From: DASQUK01 sp963717085
GTDB lineage: Bacteria; Actinomycetota; Acidimicrobiia; Acidimicrobiales; VFJN01
Assembly: GCA_963717085.1 (NCBI GenBank)
Contig: CAVQVM010000023.1
Location: 124,001 to 188,000, forward strand
Reading direction: 5' to 3'
DNA: 64,000 nt
Under the pieces are notes generated by a model. The model did no database searches. It saw nothing but the letters and a program-made list of their open reading frames with translations, and had not been told where the DNA came from. Every line of letters starts with the position of its first letter. Positions within the stretch are counted from its first letter, which is position 1. Position numbers and translations under genes: made by a program. This document shows, piece by piece, positions 1 through 8,675 of this stretch.

Positions 1-134
1 CCGGCCGAGCGGATAGGCCCGCAAGTCGGCACAGAACAGTACGCCATTTGCAGCGTGAGCCCGGGCCACACAGCTCGGCCTTCGACTGCGCTGACCACGG
101 TGAGCCAAGACGACGCTCCTCTCCGCTCGAGTCC
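1..134. other. Left-edge stretch with no assignable gene
   Basis: This lies downstream of rimM on the minus strand. In many bacteria trmD follows rimM directly, but no reading frame here resembles the TrmD N-terminus. Short open frames exist on both strands without recognisable motifs. Confidence 0.4.
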
Positions 135-710
135 CTAGGGCTCCAGGAGACCCTCGGGCGGGTCGACGATCACCCGTCCGGGCCTGCGCTCAACCACGAA
201 CGCGACCGGTACCAGGGCCCCGCCATCGAGCTCGAGCAGGTCGGAGGCGGGGTTGGCGACCACCGCGACGCATGTGCCGGCCACATCGCCCTCGACGGTG
301 ACCACCTCGCTGCCCACGAGATCGTGGACCCACAGCGCGTCGGGATCGTCGAGCGCCTCGGCCCGGAGCGCCAGCCCCCGCAACCGATCGGCCGCCTCTC
401 GACCGGTGTGCCCCTCGAACGCCACGATCCAGCGGCGCTGGTGGGGCCGGGCGGCGGCGACGGTCAACTTGCCGACGTCGCTGGTGAGAACGGTGCCCGG
501 GGCGAGGCGCTCGACGCGATCGGTCGTCAGTTCGACGACGACCTCGCCCCGCAGGCCGTGGGGCCTGGTCACGCGGCCTATTTCGAGCAGGGGTGAAATG
601 AGGGTCGATTCTTCCGGTTGCTCGAAGTCGGGCGGGACCTCCGCGCTGGGAGCCGGTGATCCGCGGAATCGACCCTCGGTCCGACCGCCCGGGTCGCCGG
701 CCGGCGTCAC
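135..710 (-). CDS. rimM: 16S rRNA processing protein RimM
   Basis: RimM is an assembly factor that binds ribosomal protein S19 and helps the 30S head mature. The conserved N-terminal barrel begins near residue 41 with LLEIGRVTRPHGLRGEV, and a PRC-barrel follows from about residue 125 to the end. I chose the GTG at 710 because GAGGGG lies six bases upstream. This gives a roughly 40-residue non-conserved leader. There is no ATG, GTG or TTG closer to the conserved start; an ATT at 599 would fit exactly, so the true start is uncertain. It is the last gene of the rpsP-khpA-rimM run, and a strong inverted repeat lies just upstream. Confidence 0.9.
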   Translation of the reverse strand: MTPAGDPGGRTEGRFRGSPAPSAEVPPDFEQPEESTLISPLLEIGRVTRPHGLRGEVVVELTTDRVERLAPGTVLTSDVGKLTVAAARPHQRRWIVAFEGHTGREAADRLRGLALRAEALDDPDALWVHDLVGSEVVTVEGDVAGTCVAVVANPASDLLELDGGALVPVAFVVERRPGRVIVDPPEGLLEP

Positions 711-724
711 TGGGGGCCCCTCAA

Positions 725-806
725 TGAACCCTGATTCCGCCGGCTGCAAGCCGGGATGGCGAGTACGAGTCGTGCGTTATGACGTCCTCCGCGGAATCAG
801 GGTTCA
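725..806. repeat. Perfect 16-base inverted repeat between khpA and rimM
   Basis: Bases 725-740 (TGAACCCTGATTCCGC) and 791-806 are exact reverse complements separated by 50 bases. The right arm overlaps the khpA stop codon. In the transcript this could form a long hairpin just before the rimM leader. No T-run follows, so it is not a classical terminator. Confidence 0.75.
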
Positions 807-1070
807 ATCCTCGAACTCGACCTCGACGTCGCTGCCGTCGCGAGCGGCGGCCGCGCGGGTCACGGTGCGGATCGCCTGGGCCACGCGGCCTCGCTTGCCG
901 ATGACCCGCCCCATGTCGGAGGGGCCGACACGGACGGTGAGGCGCGGCACGCCGCGGCCCCGCTCGGTGTCGATGCGCACGGCGTCGCGATCTTCGACCA
1001 GGGAGCGGACCAGGTGCTCGAGAACGGCGCGGGCCGTCGGCACTTCGGGCGGGGCGGCGGTGTCGCTCAC
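804..1070 (-). CDS. khpA: KH-domain RNA-binding protein KhpA
   Basis: This 88-residue single KH-domain protein belongs to the YlqC/KhpA family, which binds RNA and in firmicutes works with KhpB in cell elongation and division control. The KH signature GxxG is seen as GKRG at residues 58-61, within GRVIGKRGR, followed by the helix AQAIRTVTRAAA. Its ATG overlaps the rpsP stop by four bases (ATGA), indicating translational coupling. The conserved order rpsP-khpA-rimM supports the assignment. Confidence 0.93.
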   Translation of the reverse strand: MSDTAAPPEVPTARAVLEHLVRSLVEDRDAVRIDTERGRGVPRLTVRVGPSDMGRVIGKRGRVAQAIRTVTRAAAARDGSDVEVEFED

Positions 1071-1588
1071 CCGCTCTCCTCGGCACTCTCGTCGGCGGTT
1101 TCATCGGCCGGAGCCTCGGCCTCCGGCTCCCCACCTAGGTCCGCCTCCGGCTCCCCACCTACGTCGGCCTCCGGCGCCGCCGTGGTCGCGGCGGCCTTCT
1201 TCGCCGTCGCCTTCTTCGCCGTGGACTTCTTGGCGGCCGGCTTGGCAGCGGTCGACCTCGCGGACGTCGCCTTGGCGGCGGTCGCCTTCGTCGGCGTGCT
1301 CGCGGGCTCCGTGGCAGGCCCGGACGAGGCGTCGCCGCTGAAGGTCTCCCACGCGCCCGAGATCTCGAGCAACTTGCGGACCGACTCGGTCGGCTGAGCG
1401 CCCTTGCGGAGCCAGTCCACGGCCTTGTCGTTGTCGATGCGGATCGCAGAGGGATTGGGCCGCGGGTCGTATATGCCCACGATCTCGATGAATCGCCCGT
1501 CACGGGGCGACCGGGAATCGGCCGCCACCACACGGTAGGTCGGTTGCTTCTTCTTGCCCATCCGCATCAGGCGGAGCTTGACGGCCAC
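1067..1588 (-). CDS. rpsP: 30S ribosomal protein S16 with long Ala/Lys/Glu tail
   Basis: S16 is a small-subunit assembly protein. Residues 1-85 are a full S16, with VKLRLMRMGKKKQPTYRVV and a WLRKGAQP segment. A GTG start at 1588 fits the family N-terminus and follows an AGAAAGAAG ribosome-binding site. About 85 extra residues follow: first an alternating Ala/Lys/Thr basic stretch like histone-H1 tails, then an acidic Glu/Ala part encoded by a 24-base tandem repeat near 1120-1173. Actinobacterial S16 proteins often carry such tails, though this one is long. It overlaps khpA by four bases. Confidence 0.95.
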   Translation of the reverse strand: MAVKLRLMRMGKKKQPTYRVVAADSRSPRDGRFIEIVGIYDPRPNPSAIRIDNDKAVDWLRKGAQPTESVRKLLEISGAWETFSGDASSGPATEPASTPTKATAAKATSARSTAAKPAAKKSTAKKATAKKAAATTAAPEADVGGEPEADLGGEPEAEAPADETADESAEESG

Positions 1589-1625
1589 TCGTGTTCTTCT
1601 TTCTGTCGTCTCGGGGGTAGCGAGG

Positions 1626-3071
1626 TTATTGGTTGAGGCCCGGCAGGGTGAAAGGCTGGCGAGCCGCAGCCCGGCCACCGCCGCCGGGGGGCGTCACCCT
1701 GCCGCCGCCCTTGCGGCCCTTGCGGCCCTTCTTGCCGCCCCGCACACCCTTGGTGCCAGACAGTCCCGGCATGCGCTTCATCAGCTTCTGCATCTCGCGG
1801 AACTGCTTGATGAGCTGGCTGACGTCGCCGGTCTGGGTGCCGCTGCCGTTGGCGATCCGCAGGCGGCGGGAGCCGTCGATGATGTTGGGCTCGGTCCGCT
1901 CCTCGCGTGTCATCGAGCGGATGATCGCCTCGACCTTGCTCACCTGGTTCTCGTCGACCTCGGTGTCGCGCAGCTCCTTGGGGACGCCGGGCATGAGGCC
2001 CATCAGGTTCTGCAGCGGTCCCATCTTGCGGACCTGCTGCAGCTGGTCCAGAAAGTCGTCGAGGGTGAACTTCCCCTCGAGCAGCTTGGCGGCGGCGGCC
2101 TCGGCCTCGTCCTTCTCGTAGACCTGCTCGGCCTTCTCGATCAGCGTGAGCATGTCGCCCATGCCGAGGATGCGGCTGGCCAGTCGGTCGGGGTGGAAGA
2201 GGTCGAAGTCCTCGACCTTCTCGCCCGTGGATGCGAAGGCGATGGGCTTTCCCACCACCTCCTTGACCGACAGCGCTGCACCGCCCCGGGCGTCGCCGTC
2301 CAGCTTGGTGAGGATGACGCCGTCGAGGGCCAGGGTGGCGTCGAACGACTCGGCCACGGTGACGGCGTCCTGGCCGGTCATGGCGTCGACGACGAGGAAC
2401 GTGTAGTCGGGGTGGGTCGCCTGCGAAATGCGTCGGACCTGGTCCATCATCTCGGTGTCGATGGCCAGGCGGCCGGCGGTGTCGACGATGCAGATGTCCC
2501 GGCCGAGGCGCCGGGCCTCCTCGACGCCGGCCCTGGCGGTGGCCACCGGGTCGCCATGCTCTCCGCTCCCACGGCCGCTCGGGCCGGGCTCGCTGAACAC
2601 CGGCACGTGGATGCGTTCGCCCAGGGTGCGCAGCTGCTCGACGGCGGCCGGCCGCTGCAGGTCCGCACCCACCAGCAGCGGGTTCCGGCCCTGCTGGCGG
2701 AACCAGCGTGCGAGTTTGGCGGCGTTGGTCGTCTTGCCGGAGCCCTGCAGGCCGGCCAGGAGCACGACCGTGGGCGGCCGGGAGGCGTACTGGAGTCGGA
2801 TGGCTTCGCCGCCGAGGGCCTCGACGAGTGCCTCGTCGACCAGCTTGACGACCTGCTGGGCCGGGTTGAGCGCCTCGTGGATGCGGGCGCCCATCGCCCG
2901 CTCGCGGATGCGCTCGAGCATCGTCTTGACGACGACGAAGTTGACGTCGGCCTCGAGCAGGGCCAAACGGATCTCGCGCAGGACCTCGTCGACGTCGGAC
3001 TCGCGCAGCGTTCCCTTGCTGCGCAACCTGCTGAAGATGCCCTCGAAGCGTTCGGACAGCGACTCGAACAT
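1626..3071 (-). CDS. ffh: Signal recognition particle protein Ffh (SRP54)
   Basis: This is the GTPase subunit of the signal recognition particle; it binds signal peptides at the ribosome and docks with FtsY. An N domain (1-95) precedes the G domain, with the P-loop GLQGSGKT at 107-114, DTAGRL at 197-202 and TKLDGD at 255-260. A methionine-rich M domain runs from about 310 to 440, and a Gly/Lys-rich basic tail ends the protein. A short Gly/Ser-rich insert at about 161-174 is unusual. At 481 residues it is a normal length. It lies upstream of rpsP as in many actinobacteria. Confidence 0.96.
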   Translation of the reverse strand: MFESLSERFEGIFSRLRSKGTLRESDVDEVLREIRLALLEADVNFVVVKTMLERIRERAMGARIHEALNPAQQVVKLVDEALVEALGGEAIRLQYASRPPTVVLLAGLQGSGKTTNAAKLARWFRQQGRNPLLVGADLQRPAAVEQLRTLGERIHVPVFSEPGPSGRGSGEHGDPVATARAGVEEARRLGRDICIVDTAGRLAIDTEMMDQVRRISQATHPDYTFLVVDAMTGQDAVTVAESFDATLALDGVILTKLDGDARGGAALSVKEVVGKPIAFASTGEKVEDFDLFHPDRLASRILGMGDMLTLIEKAEQVYEKDEAEAAAAKLLEGKFTLDDFLDQLQQVRKMGPLQNLMGLMPGVPKELRDTEVDENQVSKVEAIIRSMTREERTEPNIIDGSRRLRIANGSGTQTGDVSQLIKQFREMQKLMKRMPGLSGTKGVRGGKKGRKGRKGGGRVTPPGGGGRAAARQPFTLPGLNQ

Positions 3072-3103
3072 GAGGGACAGAGCCTACCGGGCCTGGGCTA
3101 AGA

Positions 3104-3309
3104 GCCGCCGCCGATGGGCGCCGGCTCTACGCGGCGCGCTTCCCGCTCCTGCTGCTTCGCAGCGGGCCGCTCGGGCCCCGGCTGCGCCTCGCGGCGCAGC
3201 CTCTACGCCGCCGCCGATGGGCGCCGGCTCTACGCGGCGCGCTTCCCGCTCCTACTGCTTCGCAGCGGGCCGCTCGGGCCCCGGCTGCGCCCGGCGGCGC
3301 AGCCTCTAC
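3104..3309. repeat. Two tandem copies of a 103-base intergenic repeat
   Basis: The unit 3104-3206 is repeated at 3207-3309 with only a few substitutions. Each copy contains the arm pair CCCGCT / AGCGGG around GCTGCTTCGCAGC, so each can fold. A 40-base core (3138-3177) recurs at 19490-19529 with three mismatches. The repeat occupies the gap between the BON-domain gene and ffh. Confidence 0.85.
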
Positions 3310-3339
3310 GCCGAGCCGGTCCTGGCGTCGCGGAGGGAG

Positions 3340-3810
3340 CTACTGGCCGTCGGCGCTGCCGACAACCAGGTGACTGTCGACGTCGGCCACCCCGGGAACC
3401 GAGGCGGCGGCGCGCTCGATGTCGGCCTTGCCCGTGGCGTGGGGGGCGCCGCCGGTGAGGATCGCCTTGCCCGCGACCACCTCGACGTCCGGCTGGGGAA
3501 GGTGCCAGGTGCGGGGCGAGTGCGACAACTCGTAGCGCACACGCTCGGCCACGGCGTCGTCGGTGGCCGGGGCGCGCCGCCGCTCCCACTGGCGACGGAG
3601 CCTGTCACGCAGCTCCGGCCCCGACGTGGGCGCCACCAACATCCCGATGCCGACGCCGGCCCCGAGGACCAGCACACGGCGCAGTCCGATGAACCGGCCG
3701 ACGCGGTAGGTCGACCGAGCGGAGAGCTTGCCGGTCCGGTAGCCGGTCTTGGCAGACAACTTGCCGACGCCGATCGTCGCTCGCACTGGCAAGAGCACGG
3801 TTCGCATCAC
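3340..3810 (-). CDS. BON-domain protein with N-terminal hydrophobic segment
   Basis: This 156-residue protein has a basic N-terminus, a hydrophobic Gly-rich segment (about 45-62, RVLVLGAGVGIGMLVAP) resembling the YtxH-type anchor, and a BON domain from about 80 to 150 with the typical pattern VEVVAGKAILTG and a final VPGVADVDSHLVV. BON domains are thought to bind phospholipids and are common in stress-linked envelope proteins. The gene lies between ftsY and ffh on the same strand. Its specific role is unknown. Confidence 0.75.
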   Translation of the reverse strand: MMRTVLLPVRATIGVGKLSAKTGYRTGKLSARSTYRVGRFIGLRRVLVLGAGVGIGMLVAPTSGPELRDRLRRQWERRRAPATDDAVAERVRYELSHSPRTWHLPQPDVEVVAGKAILTGGAPHATGKADIERAAASVPGVADVDSHLVVGSADGQ

Positions 3811-3838
3811 GTTTCCACCTCCTGTGCGGCACCCTCGG

Positions 3839-4996
3839 TCACGCGAAGAGCGCCTCGACGAACTCGTCGGGATCGAACTCGACCAGGTCCCCCACGGCTT
3901 CGCCCAGACCCACCAGCTTGATCGGGATGCCGAGGCCGGACTGGATGGCGAGCGCGATGCCGCCCTTGGCCGAGCCGTCGAGCTTGGTGAGCACCACCCC
4001 CGTCACGTCCACCGTCTCGGTGAACTGTTCGGCCTGTGCGAGGCCGTTCTGGCCGGTGGTGGCGTCGAGAACCAGGAGCACCTCTGTGACGTTCCCCGGA
4101 TCGCGGTCGGCCACACGCCGCACCTTGCGCAGCTCGTCCATGAGGTTCGTCTTCGTGTGCAGGCGCCCGGCGGTGTCGGCCAGGACCAGGTCGTTGCCGC
4201 GGGCGGCGGCGCGCTGGACCGCATCGAATACCACCGCAGACGGATCGCCGCCCTCGCTGCCCCGCACGATCTCGGACCCCGTGCGCTCGGCCCACAGGCC
4301 GAGCTGCTCGGCCGCGGCGGCGCGGAAGGTGTCGGCCGCCGCCATGATCACTGAGCGCCCGCCATCGAGCTGCTGGCGGGCGATCTTGCCGATGGTGGTG
4401 GTCTTGCCCACGCCGTTGACGCCGACGAACAGCCACACGTTGGGGCCGCCGGGCTCGTACCGCAGTGACCGGTCCCCCTCGGTCAGGAGGGCCTTGAGCT
4501 CGGACTTGAGCCGGTCGAGGAGCACCTCCGGATCGGTGATGCTCTCGGCCTTGGCGGTGGCCTGGAGGTCGTCCAGCACCCGCTGGGTCGCCGCCACCCC
4601 GACGTCGGCGCGGATGAGCGCCTCCTCCAGTTCCTCCCACGTTTCGGCGTCGACCTTCCGGGAGCGGATGGCCCCCAGGTAGCCACCGAGCGCGCCCCGG
4701 GCCTTCGCGAGGCGGTCGCGGAAGCTCGGCCTCGCTGCGGGTGGCGCCGGCGCCTCAGGCTCCGGCGGCGCCTCGACGATGGTGCCGCGGCTGGCCTCGT
4801 CGTGGACCCCAACGAACGCGTCCTCCACCTCGGCGACCAGGTCGTCGTCCACCGGCTCCGGCGGCGCGGCCGGCGCCGGCCGGGGCGGGGCGGGCGGCTC
4901 GAGGCCGACACCCCGATCTCGCCGCCCGCGGGCCACGAAGGCGATTCCAACCAGGACCACGACGGCAATGACGACGATGATGATCCCGATCTCCAT
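3839..4996 (-). CDS. ftsY: Signal recognition particle receptor FtsY
   Basis: FtsY is the membrane receptor that accepts SRP-bound ribosomes. I chose the ATG at 4996 because it begins directly with a transmembrane helix (residues 3-22), giving an anchored FtsY as in many actinobacteria. A Pro/Ala/Glu linker follows (30-90). The NG domain carries the P-loop GVNGVGKTT at 192-200, DTAGRL at 274-279 and TKLDGSAKGG. The open frame continues upstream to 5071, but without family similarity. It lies just downstream of smc, a classical actinobacterial arrangement. Confidence 0.95.
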   Translation of the reverse strand: MEIGIIIVVIAVVVLVGIAFVARGRRDRGVGLEPPAPPRPAPAAPPEPVDDDLVAEVEDAFVGVHDEASRGTIVEAPPEPEAPAPPAARPSFRDRLAKARGALGGYLGAIRSRKVDAETWEELEEALIRADVGVAATQRVLDDLQATAKAESITDPEVLLDRLKSELKALLTEGDRSLRYEPGGPNVWLFVGVNGVGKTTTIGKIARQQLDGGRSVIMAAADTFRAAAAEQLGLWAERTGSEIVRGSEGGDPSAVVFDAVQRAAARGNDLVLADTAGRLHTKTNLMDELRKVRRVADRDPGNVTEVLLVLDATTGQNGLAQAEQFTETVDVTGVVLTKLDGSAKGGIALAIQSGLGIPIKLVGLGEAVGDLVEFDPDEFVEALFA

Positions 4997-5152
4997 GGTG
5001 ATGCCGGAGCCTACCGGCAGCCCCGGAGGGTGCTGGAGGGCTGCCGGGGCCACCCGACAACCGGCGTTCACACCCGACGCAAGCCGGCACCGCGGAACGC
5101 CGGTTCGTCACCGGGCCCAGCCGCACCGCCACGGCGACCGCCGGGGCGTGAC

Positions 5153-8100
5153 TCACGCGCCGACGGCGACCCTCTCGCTCACGACCTTCGACGAGCCGCC
5201 CGGCTGCATCGTGATGCCGTAGAGGGAGTCGGCGGCCTCCATCGTGCGCTTCTGGTGGCTGACGATGATGAGCTGCGCCTCCTGGCGGAACTCGGAGATG
5301 AGCTCGAGGAAGCGGTGCAGGTTGACGTCGTCCAGGGCGGCCTCGACCTCGTCCATCACGTAGAAGGGCGACGGCCGGCTGCGGAACACGGCGAACAGGT
5401 AGGCCAGCGCCGTCAACGAACGCTCGCCTCCGGACAGCAGCGACAGCTTCTTGACGTTCTTTCCCGACGGCTTGGCCTCGACCTCGATCCCCGTGTCGAG
5501 CAGGTCGTCGGGGTTCGTGAGCCGCAGCCGGCCCTGGCCCCCCGGGAACAGCGTGACGAAGAGCTGTTCGAAGTTCTCGCTGACGTCGGCAAACGCCGCT
5601 GCGAACACCCGCACGATCTCCTCGTCGATGGCGCGGATCACCTTGTTGAGCTCGCGGCGGCTGGCCTTGACGTCGTCGAGCTGCTCGGAAAGGAAGGTGT
5701 GGCGCTCCGACAGGGCCTCGAACTCCTCCAGGGCCAGCGGATTGATCGGTCCCATCACGCGCAGCTCCCGCTCGAGGTCGCGAACGCGGGCCGCCGGAGT
5801 GAGGCCGTCGGACAAATCCGGCGGCTCGGCCCGTACGGCCGCGTCGGGCTCGACGTCCAGCTGTGTGCGGCACAGCTCGATCGCCTGCTCTAGGCGCAGG
5901 CGGACCTCGGCCTCGTCGATCTCGGCCCGCTGCGCGCGCTCCCGCAGCTCCGCGAGGGTCCGCTCCTTGGTCGTGCGCTCCCGGCGCAGGCCATCGAGCT
6001 CGGCCGTCAACGCCCGCTGCGCGTCGGTCTCGCGCCGCCGGCGCTCGTGCACCGCGGCCAACCGTTCGTCGACCAACGCGAGGCGGTCGCCGACGAACAC
6101 CGCCAGCCGGTCGAGCGCCAGCTCGGCGGCGTCGAGCTCGCCCCGACGGCTCTCGGCCTCCTGCCGCGCCTCCACGGAGCCGGCCAGCCGCTCCTCGACC
6201 TCACCGAGCCGGCCCTGGAGGTAATCCCGGCGGTCGGCCAGCGCCGTCCGACGCTTGTCGAGATCCGTCCGCATGGCGGCCACCTCGGTCGCCCCGTCGT
6301 CGAGCCGGCGCCGCGCCCCGGCCATGGCGGCGGCTCGCTCGCTCCGCGACGCCTCCTCCGCCTCGAGCTCGGGCAGCAAGGCCTCCAGCTCGTCGGCTCG
6401 GGCACGATCGCGGGCCTGCTGCCCGGCGGCCTCGACCTGCTGCTCCTGCAGGGTCGTCAATTCGGCGGCGACGTCCTCGCGTTCGGCCGCACACCGCGCC
6501 CGTGCCGCCGTGGCCGCCGCCCGGGTGGCGCGGACCTCGTCGAGCCGGCCGGCGGCGGCCTCCTCGACCCGCCGGGCCTCGTCGAGCGCAGCGTGGGCGG
6601 CTTGATGGTCGGCGATCGCGCGCTCGGCGGCGGAGATGGCGGCGGCGCCCCGTTCACGCGCCTCGTCGAGCGCGTGGCCCGTGGCTCCGGTGGCGGAGGC
6701 GCCGATCCGCCAACCGTTGACGCCGAAGCGGTCGCCCTCACGCGTGACGACGACGGCCCCGGGATGGGCCAGCGCCGCGTCGAGCGCCGCCTCCCAGCTG
6801 CCGTCGACGACCACCGCGGCGCCCAGCAGTCCGGCCAGGAGGGGCCCCACCTCCGACCGGCGGGGGCGGACGTGGGCGAGCACCGGCTCGCCGATCAGCG
6901 GCCTCACATGTGGTGTACCCGGCGCGGCGCCCAGGGCCAGGACCGCACCGGACACGTCCCCGTCGGCAAGGACGCCGAGTGCCCGCCGGCCCGAGTCCAC
7001 GGAGTCGAGCACCACCGCGGCCAGCGCCTCGCCGCATGCGGCCTCTAAGGCGGCCTCCCACCCGGCGTCGACCTCGACCAGGTCCAGGAGGCTGCCCATC
7101 ACGCCCTCGACCGCCGCCAGCCGCTCGACGCCGGCGCGGGCCCGGGCATCGTCGAGCGCCAGCTCCAGCGCCTCGCGCCGGGCGATCCAGGCATGGCGAT
7201 CCGCCTGGGCGGCCTCCCGGCGCTCTTCGGCCGCCTGTACCGCCGCCGCTGCCGCCTCCCGGTGCCGGCGGGCGGCCTTGGTGGCCGCGACCAGGTCCGG
7301 CTCGAGCGCCTGCGCCGAGGCAGCCTCGGTGGTGGCCTCCGCAGCCTCGCGATCCAGCCGCTCGAGCCTGGAGCGGAGGTGTGTGGACCTCGCTGCCACC
7401 CGACGCTGTTCGCCGTCGGAGCGGTCGAGGGCGCCCCGCAGCCCCCCCAACTCGCCGCACGCTGCAGCCGCGCGGCCAGAGGCCTCCGGCACTCCCCCGG
7501 CCCACTGCTCATCGAACGCGGTCCGGGCGTCGGACAGCCCGGCTTCCGCCTCCGCCAGCGCCGCGGTGTCGGGCGCCAGCTCCTCGGTCTCGGCGTCCAG
7601 TGCATCGAGCTCCGCCCGCAGCCGAGCGGAGTCGGCCTCGAGGCTGGCGATCACCGCCTGGTCCACGAACGCGGCCCGCTCCCGGTCGACGCCCCGCCGA
7701 CGCTCGGCCAGCAGCGCCAGCTGACCGCGCGCCTTCTCCCGCAATGCCTCCAGGCCCGCCAGGACGTCGCCCACGGCGCTACCACCCAGCGCGCCGAGCT
7801 TGGCCTCGGCCGCCACCACCGCGGTGTCGAGCTCGGTGAGGCGCCCCTTGAGCAGCGCCTCCTCGTTGCGCAGCTCGGCCCGAGCGGCCGTCAGGTCGCC
7901 GAGGCGTCGCTTCAGGGTCGTGAGCTCCCGCCCGGCGACGTACACGTGAAGTGCCCGGAGCTCGGCGACCAGGTCGCCGTGCCGGCGAGCGGCCTCGGCC
8001 TGCCGTTCGAGCGGGCGGAGCTGGCGCCGCACCTCGCGAAGGAGGTCACCAAGGCGCAGCAGGTTCCCCTCGGTGGCGGCGAGGCGGCGCTCGGAACGCT

Positions 8101-8623
8101 CCTTGCGCTTGCGATGCTTGAGGATGCCGGCGGCCTCCTCGACGATCAGCCTCCGCTCCTCGGGCTTGGCGTTGAGCACCGCGTCGATCTGCCCTTGCCC
8201 GACGATCACGTGCTGCTGCCGGCCGACCCCCGTGTCGCTGAACAGCTCCTGCACGTCGAGCAGGCGGCAGGGCACGCCGTTGATGGCGTACTCGCTGTCA
8301 CCCGAGCGCCACAGGGTGCGCGTGACGGTCACCTCGGTGAAGTCGATCGGCAGGAGCCCGGCGCCGTTGTCGATGGTGAGGCTCACCTCGGCACGTCCGA
8401 GCGCCGGCCGGCGAGCCGTGCCGGCGAAGATCACGTCGTCCATCTTCTGGCTGCGCACCGCCGAGGGCGCCTGCGCACCGAGCACCCAGCCGATGGCGTC
8501 CACCACGTTCGACTTCCCAGAGCCGTTGGGCCCGACGACGACCGTCACCCCCGGCTGCATGTCGAGGGTGGTGGACTCCGCGAAGGACTTGAACCCCTTG
8601 AGGGTCAGCGCCTTGAGGAACAT
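5153..8623 (-). CDS. smc: Chromosome segregation protein SMC
   Basis: SMC is an ATPase that, with ScpA/ScpB, organises and segregates the chromosome. The full 1156-residue architecture is visible: an N-terminal Walker A GPNGSGKSN at about 32-40, a long coiled coil, a central hinge (about 500-640, with repeated GA/V-rich strands), a returning coiled coil, the ABC signature LSGGERSLTALA from about 1063, Walker B (FYVMDEVEAALDD) near 1090 and a D-loop. It is followed by ftsY and preceded by mutM and rnc, the conserved rnc-mutM-smc-ftsY order of actinobacteria. Confidence 0.97.
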   Translation of the reverse strand: MFLKALTLKGFKSFAESTTLDMQPGVTVVVGPNGSGKSNVVDAIGWVLGAQAPSAVRSQKMDDVIFAGTARRPALGRAEVSLTIDNGAGLLPIDFTEVTVTRTLWRSGDSEYAINGVPCRLLDVQELFSDTGVGRQQHVIVGQGQIDAVLNAKPEERRLIVEEAAGILKHRKRKERSERRLAATEGNLLRLGDLLREVRRQLRPLERQAEAARRHGDLVAELRALHVYVAGRELTTLKRRLGDLTAARAELRNEEALLKGRLTELDTAVVAAEAKLGALGGSAVGDVLAGLEALREKARGQLALLAERRRGVDRERAAFVDQAVIASLEADSARLRAELDALDAETEELAPDTAALAEAEAGLSDARTAFDEQWAGGVPEASGRAAAACGELGGLRGALDRSDGEQRRVAARSTHLRSRLERLDREAAEATTEAASAQALEPDLVAATKAARRHREAAAAAVQAAEERREAAQADRHAWIARREALELALDDARARAGVERLAAVEGVMGSLLDLVEVDAGWEAALEAACGEALAAVVLDSVDSGRRALGVLADGDVSGAVLALGAAPGTPHVRPLIGEPVLAHVRPRRSEVGPLLAGLLGAAVVVDGSWEAALDAALAHPGAVVVTREGDRFGVNGWRIGASATGATGHALDEARERGAAAISAAERAIADHQAAHAALDEARRVEEAAAGRLDEVRATRAAATAARARCAAEREDVAAELTTLQEQQVEAAGQQARDRARADELEALLPELEAEEASRSERAAAMAGARRRLDDGATEVAAMRTDLDKRRTALADRRDYLQGRLGEVEERLAGSVEARQEAESRRGELDAAELALDRLAVFVGDRLALVDERLAAVHERRRRETDAQRALTAELDGLRRERTTKERTLAELRERAQRAEIDEAEVRLRLEQAIELCRTQLDVEPDAAVRAEPPDLSDGLTPAARVRDLERELRVMGPINPLALEEFEALSERHTFLSEQLDDVKASRRELNKVIRAIDEEIVRVFAAAFADVSENFEQLFVTLFPGGQGRLRLTNPDDLLDTGIEVEAKPSGKNVKKLSLLSGGERSLTALAYLFAVFRSRPSPFYVMDEVEAALDDVNLHRFLELISEFRQEAQLIIVSHQKRTMEAADSLYGITMQPGGSSKVVSERVAVGA

Positions 8624-8675
8624 CGACGCGCCAGGCTACGCGGCGGCCCGGACGTGTCCGGGGATCCCGGCGGTC

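Noticed and set aside
803..815. GGTTCAATCC resembling a tRNA T-loop
   Set aside because: It lies in the khpA stop and inverted-repeat region; no acceptor stem, anticodon arm or D-arm can be built around it.
1554..3101. Long plus-strand open frame of 515 codons opposite ffh
   Set aside because: It is the antisense shadow of ffh. Its sequence is low in motif content and high in Leu/Gly/Val from complementary GC-rich codons.
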